A stretch of DNA of 64,000 bases from the NCBI GenBank assembly GCA_002794465.1, contig MTSL01000213.1:90257-154256 (forward strand), read 5' to 3'. Every line of letters starts with the position of its first letter. Within the stretch, counting starts at the first letter, position 1. This DNA comes from Paramicrosporidium saccamoebae (Eukaryota; Rozellomycota). Positions 28,854 through 39,704 of the stretch are shown here, one piece after another. The position numbers and the translations under genes were made by a program. The notes beneath the pieces were generated by a model, which was not told where the DNA came from, made no database searches, and was given only the letters and a program-made list of their open reading frames with translations.

Positions 28854-29840
28854 ATGACGCAAGTACCTCCTACTGCTGAAGTCACAACTTTGAGTTCTGT
28901 TAGAATTAACCTGCAGGTATCTCTCGTGCTGTCATATTTTTATTGGTAGACCCTGCTCAAGATACTCCAGCATGCCAGAGAAGTCTCTCCCAGCCCTGCC
29001 TCTGGACAACTTCTCGGAATGGAAGATGGCCAGTGCCTTGATCTTACTGATACGTTTCCATTTGCTTTGAACATCCAGGAAGAAGTTGAGCAAGAAGAGT
29101 ATCAGCTAGAAATGATTAAGACTCTGCGAGATGTCAATGTGGATAACAATACTGTAGGCTGGTATCAATCGTGCTCGTTCGATTCTTTCCTGAGCCAGTC
29201 TCTCCTTGAGGCTCAATTCAATTTTCAGTCCACTATCCCAAACTCCATAGTCCTCATTTATGATCAGGCTCGTTCTGTACAAGGTCCGCCTTGCCTGAAG
29301 GCGCTACGACTGAAACCTGAATTTATGGAGGCCATTCGTGACAAAAAGGCCAAATTCCTTAACAGGCCCATTGATTCTCGGTTATTTGATGAGCTCCCTA
29401 TCAGTATTTGTCTTTCGTCTTTGGAACAGATTTTCCTGGTGCAATTGAATCGTGAAAACATGTCTCCGATCGGGTTTGCTCCGGTCATTGAGGCCGAGTT
29501 ACTTGTACAGAAACTTGTTGCCGACAATCTATGCAGCTCCCTAGATGACTTTGTAGCTGAAACTGGAAGAATTCAGCATTACCTCAGAATGACTGTCAAG
29601 CAGCAGCAGGCTCTTAATACCCAATTACAAAGACTGAAACACGATAATGCTCAACGCTCCCAAGCTGGCGAGGATGCTGTATCTGTCGCATCCGTAATGG
29701 CAAATTTCCGGCCTACGTCGGAACCGTCGAGACTGCCTTGTCAGGTTGCTTCAGGCAGTGTCCACGTCCTCCTCGACGAATACAAGAGCCATGAAGGCCT
29801 ATCTGTAGTTTCTGCCATCATGCCTGAATTAGAGTCATAG
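28854..29840 (+). CDS. EIF3H: Translation initiation factor eIF3 subunit H
   Basis: MPN-domain subunit of eIF3. Exons 28854-28916 and 28950-29840 around a 33-nt intron; 317 residues. The MPN core shows LLGMEDGQCLDLTDTFPFAL, YQLEMIKTLRDVNVDNNTVGWYQS and SIVLIYDQARSVQGPPCLKALRL, all at the family positions. As in other eIF3h proteins the JAMM zinc motif is degenerate, so it is structural. The C-terminal helices carry the QQQALNTQLQRL block. The stop is 58 bp upstream of Qri7. Presence of eIF3h is typical of fungi outside Saccharomycetes. Confidence 0.93.
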
Positions 29841-29898
29841 TAATTTTCTGATAATATAAAGCGCAAATCTAGTAAAGCCTCAACCGCGGTTGAAGGAA

Positions 29899-31067
29899 AT
29901 GTCGGTTGCCAAAGCCATTCGTTCTCTGGGCCGTCCTTTTCGAGTTTTAGCGATTGAAACTAGCTGTGATGATACTGCTGTATCTGTCATGGACAGCGAT
30001 AGAAATATACTATCAGAGGTGAATATACATCAGTACAGCATACATGCGAAAAATCAAGGCATAGTCCCACACCTAGCCTCACAAGAACATAGGAAAATTT
30101 TGCCACAGGTTATCAAGAGTGCTCTGTCACAGGCAAAACTGAATCTAGCGGATATAGATGTATTTGCAGCAACTAGAGGTCCTGGAATCGCTGGTAGCTT
30201 GACTGTTGGATTTGAAGCTGGTCGTCTGCTGTCAACGCTCTACGATAAACCGTTCTATCCCATTCATCACATGGTAAAGTGTCTTAGTATCTAAAAGAAC
30301 GTAGGAGGGACATGCTTTAATTGCCCGTATGCATCGGGACATACAATTTCCCTTTCTTTGTTTGCTAATAAGTGGCGGACACACCCTGTTAATCCTTGCA
30401 AGAGAGTTCGGTGACTATGTCCAGTTGGGATCTACTCTTGATGACAGTGTTGGAGAAGCTGTGGACAAAGCTGCGAGAATTCTTGGCCTACCCTATGATC
30501 AGATCGACGGGCCTGCATCTTTGCTAGTGAAGGCTGCGTTATCTGGGAATGAGGGTGCACATGGCATACTTCCCAGTGTTAGATCCAATAGACTGTGTGC
30601 GTCGTTAGATTTTTCATTTTCAGGATTAAAGACTGCACTAAAGAGCGCTTGGGACAAAGACCCGGAGAAGCAAACCGAGTCGCATCGAGCAGATCTCGCT
30701 GGCAGTTTTTTGGCACGATGTTCTGAACATTTGTCTAATAGGGCAACCACAGCCCTTAAATACTTACAGGATACATGTTCAGTAAGCAAAAAAGTCGTCT
30801 TCGGTGGTGGAGTAGCTAGAAACGACTTTATATTTTCAAGGTAAGTCGATTTTAATCTAGGTTCTTTCTTCGTGTAGGCTTGAAAAAGATCTCGCTACGC
30901 ACGGATATACGGCGGTTCGGCCGTTGCCACAGTATTGCTCCGACAACTCTATCATGATCGGCTGGGCTGCTTGTGAGGCTATTTTTTTGCACAAAAATCC
31001 TCGTGAATATACTGGAATAATCCAAGACTGGCCTTTACAGGATTTAAAATTGAGTTCGGAAGCCTGA
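29899..31067 (+). CDS. QRI7: Mitochondrial tRNA t6A threonylcarbamoyltransferase (Qri7/OSGEPL1)
   Basis: TsaD/Kae1-family enzyme making t6A37 on ANN-decoding mitochondrial tRNAs. Exons 29899-30273, 30305-30840 and 30878-31067 with introns of 31 and 37 nt; 366 residues. The N-terminus MSVAKAIRSLGRPFRV is a plausible matrix presequence. Catalytic features are AIETSCDDTAVSV, ATRGPGIAGSL, the metal-binding HHMEGHAL (created by the first splice: HHM|EGHA), LISGGHTLL, LGSTLDDSVGEA and VVFGGGVARNDF. The Qri7/OSGEPL1 form is favoured over Kae1 by the presequence and length. Confidence 0.93.
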
Positions 31068-31280
31068 GGTCAAGAAGTTTGACATGTACTGTTTTACACA
31101 ATTTCCAAGATGTTGTTTGATAAATAATAGAAGATTGCAGCTCCCAGTCGAAGTTGTAGCGATAATATTTTGATTGACGACAATCAGTGCATGTCGGCTA
31201 TCTTCGGGTGAATTTAAATAACTAGCTGCCGTGCAAAAAATCTTGCACCAATTTCCAAAAATCGACATTCATTTGCACAC

Positions 31281-32649
31281 ATGGTCGACCAGCATCCCCT
31301 GTTGTCTGTAAGGATGAATGTCGCCTACAGATCTATTCACGAGAGAGAAAACGAAAATACTCTTAGCCCCGAAGTACGCTATTGCCTTTCAATGTCGTAC
31401 TTTAGAATAACAAGCCAACCCCCGAGCGCAAGCCTCTCTTCGATGCTTCTGACGTGGCTCAGCGCAATGCAGTTGTGATGACAGAAAACTACCAACACAC
31501 ATCAAACGGCACTGCTGTCTTATGCGACAGGGCGACTCCAGGAAGCCCAATTTCGAAACCCAGAAAGAAGACGGTTGTTCAAATGCTACTTTCAGAAAGC
31601 ATTTGTCTTACTGACATGACTCGGGAGTTGATGTACGGGCTTGTCAAAGACAGCGCAATATTGGAAGATGATAGGAGGCGCTACATAATGACCGAGTTGC
31701 CTAAATGCTCTGTAGGTAACTAATATTTACCAATCTCGAACTCATTTTAGAGGTTATTGACATGTCTAGTGCCGAATCAACGTTATCCGATGCCAGGACT
31801 TTAATGTTCTTTTTGGGGCCATACTCCTTCCAAGACGAACACGGAACGATAATGATCATTATACGGAGCAAGGCTCACGTTGCATATGCTGTATTTCTTA
31901 GGCGGGAAATAGTTAATACGACCAAGAGCAGCACGGGAGTCTATTCCTTTCAATTTGGACAATCAAAGGTGAAGCCAATTGAGCTCGTAGCAGAAATACG
32001 CAAAGACCCGATAACCGCACGACCGAGGCAAGTGCAAAATTCTGACCGAACTTTAGTCTCCCATGCATCTGCATCCCGTTCAATTGCCTACGGCAGCCCG
32101 GGTGGTGACACAAGATATAATAATGCAGCAACCTTGACAACAGCGCACGCGGTAGATGGGAAGCAGCCATTGCCAATCATCATACCTACCACACTCAAGA
32201 GAACTCCTGCCGAGTTTCCTTATCACGCCGTTAGCACCAAAATTTGCAAGTGTACGCGGACAGGATCGGCTGGTCTGAAAGACATGTACGTTCAAACCGA
32301 TTCACTGCATCTTGCCCTAGTTGGAACAACAAAGAGTGTGCTGAGCGCCGAAAAGGCTTCACGGGCTTCCCTTGAAGCCATACACAAAGAACGCTTGCGA
32401 AAATTGCGAGAAGAAAACATAAACTTACGAAAGACAATCAAAGTTCTTTTGTGCCAAAGCACGATTCTTAGGGACAAATTACCCAAAAAGATTGAATCCA
32501 CCGAGACCACCAATTCCCCTAAAACATTAAATACGAGGCACTTGTGGGAATGCCAGTGGTCGCACTGCAAACAGCGATATATTCGAAGAAATGCTCTTTG
32601 GCAGCACATGCTAAATGTTCATATACGAGCCCAATCGGGTCCAGTTTGA
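31281..32649 (+). CDS. C2H2 zinc-finger protein with leucine-zipper-like helix
   Basis: Three exons (31281-31373, 31406-31715, 31751-32649) with introns of 32 and 35 nt give 433 residues. No known family is recognised. Near the C-terminus there is a charged helix with heptad leucines (KERLRKLREENINLRKTIKVLL) and then one C-X4-C-X12-H-X4-H finger (CQWSHCKQRYIRRNALWQHMLNVH). The middle contains a compact alpha/beta-looking segment (TLMFFLGPYSFQDEHGTIMIIIR). A DNA-binding regulator is a reasonable guess, but this is inference. The reading frame continuity through two short introns supports a single gene. Its stop is about 4 bp from the stop of the convergent hypothetical gene. Confidence 0.65.
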
Positions 32650-32652
32650 AAG

Positions 32653-33230
32653 TTAAATAAATTTGAGGTGGAGTGGAAATTCACCTCTAGTAGACTTAAC
32701 TTGGGTGTAGTCTGTTGAGACTGTGTAGTGTTCCAATTACTTGAAAATGCTCGAATTAAAATAAATAATGTTTCGCACCACAAGTGCGACTCGGGTGGGA
32801 GTACACTACGCAAGAAATCTTCGGCTGACAAATTTCGGCTTGTGCCAACAAGATCGAATCCATGTATAATGACAATGTCTAAATTTTTCAAATTTTCAAG
32901 AGCTCCACAGAACAATGTGCTGGTCAGATTGTTTTCTCCGGGATGTGCTAGTGCGTGTGCAGTGAAAATTTTCTTTTCCGGAGAGAGAGCATCGATTACG
33001 CACATATTAAGGGCAGAATTATCGAACGGGTGGTGCATTCGCTTAATAATACATTGCAGCTCTACAAGAAACCTTTTCGTTGAACCGGTGCGTAGGTATT
33101 GGAGCCGGCCCGAATTATTTACAACTAACTCTTGCCTTTCGATTTCAGCGCAGAGAGCTTGCATTAAGCTACTAGCTTGACGCCGACGGACTAGGTCATA
33201 CATTGAGGGGCGATTAGAACCTTGATACAT
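32653..33230 (-). CDS. Hypothetical protein
   Basis: Not recognised. Reading without an intron gives 203 residues ending at 32619, which would overlap the convergent zinc-finger gene by 31 bp. A 29-nt GT-AG intron near the end (TTTTCA A|gt ... cag|AC) instead gives a stop at 32653 and removes the overlap; this version is preferred. The sequence is mixed alpha/beta with a buried strand NLDIVIIHGFDLVG followed by a short loop, reminiscent of ATPase-like or RecA-like cores, but no P-loop is visible. The start MYQGSNRPS is chosen because a longer frame would overlap the COQ3 start. Gaps to COQ3 are 50 bp. Confidence 0.5.
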
Positions 33231-33280
33231 TGTGGTCAAGTATAAGACGAGAACAGGGGCCTCAGAGACATACCATCTAA

Positions 33281-34066
33281 ATGTTATCAACACTTGCAAG
33301 GATCACCAGGAGAACATTCTCTTCTGTGGACGACAATGAAGTGCGAAAGTTTAGAAGACTCAGCTCGAAATGGGCAGAGACTGACGATGAATTCCGCTTA
33401 CTCCGTGCCATGAACCCACTCCGAATCAATTTTCTTCAGTCAAGTCACGGCAGAAGCCTTGAGAATGCCAAAATTCTAGATGTCGGCACCGGTGGTGGTA
33501 TATTGGCGCTAGTATAAAATATTTATAGGCAGTGCTCTAATATTTAGCCATTGTCTCGCCTTAAAGCGGATGTTGTTGGAATTGACGCATGTCATGAAAA
33601 TATCGTCGCTGCTTCGAATGCGTGCAGCGAGGTTATTAAGCGAGAGTCTTTAAAGTTGAAATTTATTACCGGCAGTATAGAAACTACAAGTCGCGACGAT
33701 CGGTACGACATGATCGTTGCATCGGAAGTGCTAGAGCACGTCGCCAATGCTGAAGAATTTTTGAAAAATTGTGGGGCGAGATTGAATTTTGGAGGCACGA
33801 TTTTTTTGTCAACGATCAGTTCTACTTTGTTGTCAAGACTATTGGTCGTATATGCGGCGGAGCGCATATTTAAGATGGTCCCACCGGGTACTCACGACCC
33901 AGAAAAGTTTGTATCGGTTGACAAACTTGAAAAAATTGTTAAAAGCATGGGGCCGGAATATCGACTGTGCGATGTACAAGGAATCGCGTATATCCCTGTT
34001 CTTGGCCAATGGCGTGCTATTCCCTCTACCGCCGTCAACTATTTTGCTGCAATAAAGAAAATGTAG
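33281..34066 (+). CDS. COQ3: Ubiquinone biosynthesis O-methyltransferase COQ3
   Basis: SAM-dependent enzyme carrying out both O-methylations in coenzyme Q synthesis, on the matrix face of the inner membrane. Exons 33281-33511 and 33548-34066 around a 36-nt intron; 249 residues. The N-terminus MLSTLARITRRTFSS is a mitochondrial presequence. FRRLSSKWAETDDEFRLLRAMNPLRINF is the UbiG/COQ3 lead-in; motif I is ILDVGTGGGIL and motif II DMIVASEVLEHV. The splice gives LALPLSRLKADVVGIDACHENI, matching the family. The TFIIA gamma start follows after 22 bp on the same strand. Confidence 0.92.
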
Positions 34067-34088
34067 ACAATTGATTTCTTAACTACTT

Positions 34089-34451
34089 ATGAACTATGAG
34101 TTGTACAGAAGGAGTGCTCCTGGGCAAGCATTGACAGACGCACTGGATGAACTTATTCAAAACCAACAAATAACACCACAGTTAGCCATGAGGGTCTTAT
34201 TTCAGTTCGACCGTGTCATGACAGAGTCCTTGAATTCCATGGTTCGTGGTAGGTGTACTATTAAGGTGTCACTGCATTGAGAAGGGAGCTTCATACTGTA
34301 GGGTCATTTAAGCAACTACCGATATCTCGATGACGTTTGGACGTTTATCGTGAAAAATGCAGAGGTCCGTTTCGACGACGATACACAAATGAGCAAACAC
34401 CTGAAGATAGTTGCTTGTAATGCTCGGCGACAGGAGAATCCTCCCAAATAA
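34089..34451 (+). CDS. GTF2A2: Transcription factor TFIIA gamma (small) subunit
   Basis: General factor that stabilises TBP on the TATA box. Exons 34089-34265 and 34302-34451 around a 36-nt intron; 108 residues, the usual length. [19 protein letters not shown] and [17 protein letters not shown] are the conserved four-helix part. The splice joins MVRGRCTIK to [19 protein letters not shown], restoring the beta-barrel strand corresponding to human NFRGSLNTYRFCDNVWTF. The gene is packed 22 bp after COQ3 and 88 bp before PSMA5. Confidence 0.95.
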
Positions 34452-34539
34452 AGTATCTTGCAGATTCAGATTTTATAGTACAGTCCCCCATTATATGCTC
34501 GAAAAGATGTAAACGCCAGCTGGGGTATAGAGAGTCAAT

Positions 34540-35337
34540 ATGTTCCAGAACAGAGCTGAATACGACCGTGGTGTGAATACCTTTTCCCCAGAAGGTCGCT
34601 TGTTCCAAGTAGAATACGCCATTGAAGCCATTAAGGTAATAGAGTAATTGGGACTAACTTGTGGTAGTTGGGTTCCACAGCAATCGGCATCCAGGCCAAG
34701 GATGGTATAGTGCTTGCAGTGGAGAAGCGCCTCACCTCCCCACTCATCGTGCCAAGCAGTGTTGAGAAAATATTCGAGGTTGACTCTCACATTGGGTGTG
34801 CTGTGAGCGGATTGACAGCTGATGCACGTATGTTGGTGGAACATGCTCGAGTGGAGACCCAAGTACACGGCGGTTCACTTTGCCTAATATTAATAGCACC
34901 ATCGATTCGTGTTTAACGAGCCCATGAGGACTGAGAGCTTGACTCAATCGGTTTGTGACCTTGCCCTTCGTTTTGGTGAGAATGGCACTGGAGATAGTGC
35001 CATTATGTCGCGCCCGTTTGGTGTTGCTCTGTTGATCGCCGGTATTGATGAAAATGGCCCGCAGCTATACTTTACTGATCCATCCGGAACATCAATGCAA
35101 TATTCCGCGAAAGCGATTGGATCGGCTTCTGAAGTTGCTCAGACCCAGCTTCAAGATGACTATCGTCGGGACATGAGTCTCGCAGAGGCCGAGCTTCTTG
35201 CCGCTAAAATCCTAAAGCAGGTCATGGAAGACAAGATGGATGCAACCAATGCCCAGGTCGCAACTATCTCGACTGATAAAGGATTTCACGTGTACTCTGA
35301 GGAAGAATTAGGTGCATTATTAGCACGATTGTCGTAA
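34540..35337 (+). CDS. PSMA5: 20S proteasome subunit alpha 5
   Basis: Structural alpha-ring subunit. Exons 34540-34635, 34668-34862 and 34897-35337 with introns of 32 and 34 nt; 243 residues. [21 protein letters not shown] is the alpha-subunit signature, and [28 protein letters not shown] and the long [19 protein letters not shown] match alpha 5 (yeast Pup2). The serine-rich [20 protein letters not shown], including SRPFGVAL, is specific to alpha 5. The C-terminus ends [12 protein letters not shown]. Confidence 0.96.
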
Positions 35338-35370
35338 AATAGTTAATACATTATTATGAACGCAAGCATC

Positions 35371-35441
35371 GCAAGTTTGGTTTAGTGGAATAATTGCCGC
35401 CTGCCACGCGGTAGACCCGGGTTCGATTCCCGGAACTTGCA
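35371..35441 (+). tRNA. tRNA-Gly-GCC: tRNA-Gly (anticodon GCC)
   Basis: 71-nt cloverleaf. Acceptor GCAAGTT pairs with AACTTGC and is followed by discriminator A. The D arm contains GGTTTAGTGG (A box). The anticodon stem CCGC/GCGG encloses a loop with GCC. The T arm contains GGTTCGATTCC (B box). No intron. It is followed by TTTT, a minimal Pol III stop, 8 bp before the next coding start. Confidence 0.95.
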
Positions 35442-35449
35442 TCTTTTGG

Positions 35450-35887
35450 ATGATTGTTGGAGTGGGGAATGATATAGTGCACGTCCCGCGTATTGCCAAA
35501 GCCATTTCCAAATGGGGAACTACTCGTTTCATGCGGCGGATATTTACAGAAGAGGAAATCAAAGAATGCAACAAGAGCCATTCCCAAGTTTCTTACATCT
35601 CTGGTCGGTTTTATTGCTGCCTCTGGGTTTTATGTTGTAGGTTTGCAGCAAAAGAGGCAATATTTAAAGCAATGCATCCTATGCATAGACTCAAATGGCG
35701 CGATTTTTCTATCTTGAAAAGTACACAGGGTACCGCTGGACCATTTTTGAGAATTTATTGGAAATGCCCGTCAGTCCACGAGACTCTACACAATGCGATA
35801 GATATCTGCTTGAGTATATCACATGATGGAGATTATGCATCTGCGATGGCTGTTGCGAGTAGAAAGAGTAACTTTGTTTCTAAGTAA
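35450..35887 (+). CDS. Holo-[acyl-carrier-protein] synthase
   Basis: AcpS-type phosphopantetheinyl transferase that puts the CoA-derived arm on acyl carrier protein, here probably the mitochondrial ACP. The reading is open for 145 codons, but a 33-nt GT-AG intron (35608-35640) is likely: removing it turns a foreign FYCCLWVLCCR insert into SGRFAAKEAIFKA, the conserved AcpS core with the Mg-binding Glu. The product is then 134 residues. The N-terminal GVGNDIVHVPRI carries the metal-binding Asp. ICLSISHDGDYASAMAVA is the last conserved strand block. The start ATG is 8 nt after the tRNA-Gly end. Confidence 0.9.
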   Translation: MIVGVGNDIVHVPRIAKAISKWGTTRFMRRIFTEEEIKECNKSHSQVSYISGRFYCCLWVLCCRFAAKEAIFKAMHPMHRLKWRDFSILKSTQGTAGPFLRIYWKCPSVHETLHNAIDICLSISHDGDYASAMAVASRKSNFVSK

Positions 35888-35912
35888 ACTCGTATTTATG
35901 ATGATAGGCTCA

Positions 35913-37859
35913 CTAAATTTTTCTCTTTCCAGCTTGTTTATCTGACTCACCGCCCTCATCATAATTTCCCGTGTTTTGGCCAGATGGGGGAACTAGGCTA
36001 GGGAATGATTCCATAATACCTGCCTCCGTTTCGAGGGCTTCAAGCCTCGAATCTGCGATTATCAGGCGTTCTGTAAGTGTTGCAATTTCATTTTGAAGTT
36101 GCGAAAGTGTCGCAAGTTCCGCACTTAGTCTTTTCCTAATTGAACTTCTAAGCTGGGGTATTTCTGCATCATCTAGTAATTCATCATCCGTCGCTTCTGA
36201 CAAAACCGGCGAGACAACGGGAAACTCTGCTCCTAAAGGCTCCAGGTATATTGGGTTCTGCTGTCCCGGTCCCTAAAATAATCAAGATAGACAAGGCTGG
36301 TTACTGATTTAAGAATGTAGATGGGCTTGGATGAAATTGTGGTATGATCGCGAGGTGAAGTACTAGGAGATGCTGAATGAGGTCTGCGGGGAACGTCGTG
36401 TTCATCACCGATATTGGCGGGCCGAAAATCAGGGGTGCGGGGAGGACGAGGAGGACGAACGACAGCAATTTGATCCGGAGGAATCAATATAACTGGAACT
36501 GTTCCGAATGGGCCAGGAATCACGTTTCCAGCCATGGGAGGTGGTTGCAAGTTTGGAAAAACCACAGCCGGCCCTCCATTATCTTCCGGAGCATCTGGAC
36601 GCTCGCGCATATCGAGATTAGCATTGAGCGGCTCCCAATGGCCATTTCGCCACACCATCGCTCTCTGTTGGTCATCGTTCCCAGGTTGTGCTTGGACAGG
36701 ACTTGGAGTGGGAACTGCGTCATCTAGTATGGGACGGCGACAAGTAGGACAGGCTTGTTGACGCTCCAGCCAACTCCTGAGGCAACGGAAATGGAACAAA
36801 TGTCCACAGGGGAGCTTTTTGGCCGCAACCATTTCTTCTCTGCAAATAATACAAACTCGGTCTGTCTCTGCTAATTCCTCCTCTGTAGCATCCGGATATT
36901 TCTCGTTCATATTTGCAGTGGCTTTGCGATATCGAATAATGTCTTTCACTCGCATAGCAAAGGATCTCACTGTCAGATATAAATCACGAATGATGTGAAG
37001 AGGAATTCCGTAGTACATTACGACAACCCCAAAAAACGTAGAATAGACCACGAGTTTGCTCAAATCGACGAAAAAGTCATAATAGAACAGGAATATCGAT
37101 CGGTGCTCCCAGGCATTTCCCCGATGGATGTCTCCGGCGTTCAGTGAATATCGTACAATTATTGAGACCAGGGAGATTATGAGCAAAGCGAACTAGATCG
37201 AATAAAAATCGTGATAGAATGGATGGTACTTCATTCCCAAAAAGGATAGCCATTGAAGGCCCATTATGCAGCACGTCTCGAATGCACAGGACGAGTCCAA
37301 TTCCGTCGATTAGTGCCAAAAGCGAAATGCAGGCCATCATCCTAATATGAAATATCGACGGCAATTGTGCAGTCTGTTCCATCTAATGTTAGCAAGGCTG
37401 AGTCATTGATTCTTACATAGTCAACTCTATCTCGAGAAACCCAATGGAAAGCTTTGATGAAAAGGACGGTGGTGAAGATGACGACAAATCGAGAATCAAA
37501 TTCATCTCGGAAGATTGTCATCGCAAGGAAAGATTCTGAAATGGTCAGCCATCCATACTCTTGCAGGTGCTATATGATAAGCCAAATCGTGCACAAGGGC
37601 AAACTTCTGTTTCAATTAGACGCAATGTTCCGAACAAGGCAGTCTTAGTTATATAGGCGACGAGGAGCATGCAATACAGAGCAAAACAGACCAGAACCTG
37701 CAAGGATAAGTGTGGGGCCAGAGGTACCATCATGCTGACATTGGACCTCATTAAGTAGACACAGGCGGGGAAGAACTGTCGATTGAGAGAGTACGCATGG
37801 TATATAACCAAGGCGGCGGCTAGAGATGTCGCTATTCCTGCAAGACCAAGATTTAACAT
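35913..37859 (-). CDS. HRD1: ERAD E3 ubiquitin ligase HRD1/synoviolin
   Basis: ER membrane RING ligase and retrotranslocation channel. Five exons: 37605-37859, 37417-37569, 37230-37382, 36305-37192 and 35913-36272. The introns of 35, 34, 37 and 32 nt give 602 residues. The N-terminal half is a multi-helix membrane domain (HAYSLNRQFFPACVYLMRS, TIFRDEFDSRFVVIF, AFHWVSRDRVDY, ILFGNE|FALLIISLVS), all contiguous only after splicing. The RING-H2 is CIICREEM...CGHLFHFRCLRSWLERQQACPTCR, preceded by NEKYPDATEEEL. A proline-rich tail and a C-terminal coiled-coil helix (last 120 residues, RKRLSAELATLSQLQNEIAT) follow. The final exon reads as an independent small ORF if the last intron is missed. Confidence 0.93.
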
Positions 37860-37899
37860 GGACGAACACGAAAACACAGTTGGGGCTTACTTTTTTTTA

Positions 37900-39612
37900 T
37901 TAATCATAAACGATACAGGTGGATTCTCTTGTTGCCCTCACTTGGACTATGGATGCAAGACGCATAACAAGGTGTCCCAATAGATACGTATTTCCGGTTC
38001 GATACACAACCAAGTCTTTTACAAAAAGTGATGAATCCCACTTCAAAGGATCAAATGGATCGTGTTGTACATGGATCGCAAACATTGCCTCTAACATGCC
38101 TTCATCTGGGATCACCTCTGGGCAATCGGCAATGAGCCTCACAAGACTTGAGATGAAGCTGTTCGGATCATTTTCGGACAGCTCTGCATAAAATATACCT
38201 GCGTCAAAGAAGGCAAAACAGCCTATAGCAAACCTGAGCAAGAACAGATTTACTCTTGGATTGCGGTTCCAAAAATCCACAATTTGGGATTTCATCTTGG
38301 CGAACAGAGTTGAGACTTTTGTTATTTTTTCAGTGTTCAAACACAGATTTTGCTCCCGAATCTGCGGCAGCATATCGGGGACGGACTCTTCAATAATCAA
38401 GTCTTCGCCCAACAATTTCTCAATGGTTAAAAGATGGATTCTGTAAAAGTCAGATATGGTCTTGTGAGATCTGTAAGCAGCCAGACCAAGATTGGAAACT
38501 AACGATAGTAAACTCCCAAGCCTCTTTCTATGAATTGTAATTGATTCAGTCCACTGCTTTGGGCTCCTCATGGGGAAACATTTGAACAATGTCCGTGACG
38601 AAAATGCATAGCCATACAACACAAGAATTCGTTCGCTTTCTTCGCCACGCTTTTGCTCTAAAAGACGAACTGATTTGGAAAGTAGAGGTATATAGAGCTC
38701 CAAAGATTGTTTAGATTCGATGAGATCGGTTAATATGCTCAGCAAGACTTCAAGGCTACCGTCATTTGGCGAGCTTCCCTGCAAAGCAGCAGTGAATATG
38801 CGGTCCACAAAGCTATCACGATAGGCAGTTATTAACAAAGATGGCACTGCTGAATCATTCTTTGCTGCACCCAAACACCGTTGTACAAATTCGAAATGAG
38901 TTTTAAACTGCAAGTTTGTCCCACTGGAAAAGATTTTGACCAGTGAAAATACCACTGAAACGACAATATCTTCACTCTCCGGGCCACTAATTAGACCAGA
39001 TTCGAAGCCCTTTTCCGTGAGTTCCTGTAATCCAGGCATAGTTACGTCAAAGTCAATTAGCATGCTGATCATTGAGTAGAGCGCGTCTCGTGTTGTTTGA
39101 TCGGGAATGATGACAAGTCTCAAATTTGGGTATTGACAAACTTGTGCTATCACGTGTTCTAGTAGGAGAATGATTCTCTCGAAAAGCTCAGACTTTCCAC
39201 ACATTACAATGGAGTGAAGAGAGATGATCAGACTCCTAAGGGGAGCACAGGTTCTGTCATTGATGAAAAACGCGGGCGGAAGTGTTGATAAAAGCGCCGT
39301 GTTAAAACCTATCATCAGCGAGAATACCCCCTTGGGTATATCTTCGCGAGCTAGCGACATCAGAGTACCACCAATGTCATTGTTCATAAAATACTCAACG
39401 GAAGGACCTTCCAGTCCATTGGAATTCACATCCGACCGCAGTATCTTTGCAATCTCAACAACATCTTCGGTTATTCGAGGAAAGTCCTTTAGTTGCACAT
39501 TTGAAGTTGCGTCTATTTCCCTTTCTCTTAGTACATGATGACGGATATTTGATATTGCAACGAACAGGCCAGTCCAGATTTCGGCCAAAGGGACATTTGG
39601 ACTCGGAGACAT
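37900..39612 (-). CDS. FHIP-like (FTS/Hook-interacting) protein
   Basis: 570 residues, single exon, all-helical. The block with VEYFMNNDIGGTLMSLAREDIPKG followed by FNTALLSTLPPAFFINDRTCAPLRSLI resembles the FHIP (RAI16-like) family core, in which V-E-Y/F...L...A..D.P.G...F...L.....LL....V..PL..LI recurs. The C-terminal part ...LVRLIADCPEVIPDE...AMFAIHVQHDPFDP also fits an ARM-like scaffold. FHIP proteins link the Hook-FTS dynein adaptor to Rab5 endosomes. Identification is by pattern only; other ARM scaffolds are not excluded. Stop is 40 bp upstream of the HRD1 start on the same strand. Confidence 0.65.
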   Translation of the reverse strand: MSPSPNVPLAEIWTGLFVAISNIRHHVLREREIDATSNVQLKDFPRITEDVVEIAKILRSDVNSNGLEGPSVEYFMNNDIGGTLMSLAREDIPKGVFSLMIGFNTALLSTLPPAFFINDRTCAPLRSLIISLHSIVMCGKSELFERIILLLEHVIAQVCQYPNLRLVIIPDQTTRDALYSMISMLIDFDVTMPGLQELTEKGFESGLISGPESEDIVVSVVFSLVKIFSSGTNLQFKTHFEFVQRCLGAAKNDSAVPSLLITAYRDSFVDRIFTAALQGSSPNDGSLEVLLSILTDLIESKQSLELYIPLLSKSVRLLEQKRGEESERILVLYGYAFSSRTLFKCFPMRSPKQWTESITIHRKRLGSLLSLVSNLGLAAYRSHKTISDFYRIHLLTIEKLLGEDLIIEESVPDMLPQIREQNLCLNTEKITKVSTLFAKMKSQIVDFWNRNPRVNLFLLRFAIGCFAFFDAGIFYAELSENDPNSFISSLVRLIADCPEVIPDEGMLEAMFAIHVQHDPFDPLKWDSSLFVKDLVVYRTGNTYLLGHLVMRLASIVQVRATRESTCIVYD

Positions 39613-39704
39613 CCTGTTTAGCCCAAATACCCACCAATGGGAGTGCGCTATAAATTGTCTAAATAAGTGGTATTGATTCCAGCAGAATTTCGTTTAATTA
39701 AGAA

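Noticed and set aside
31231-31248. Perfect hairpin GTGCAA-N6-TTGCAC as a possible terminator or RNA element
   Set aside because: A six-base stem is too short to support a function by itself in a eukaryotic intergenic region.
32728-33180. 150-codon frame opposite the hypothetical gene at 32653-33230
   Set aside because: The opposite strand has the better start context, a cleaner intron/exon end and more protein-like composition.
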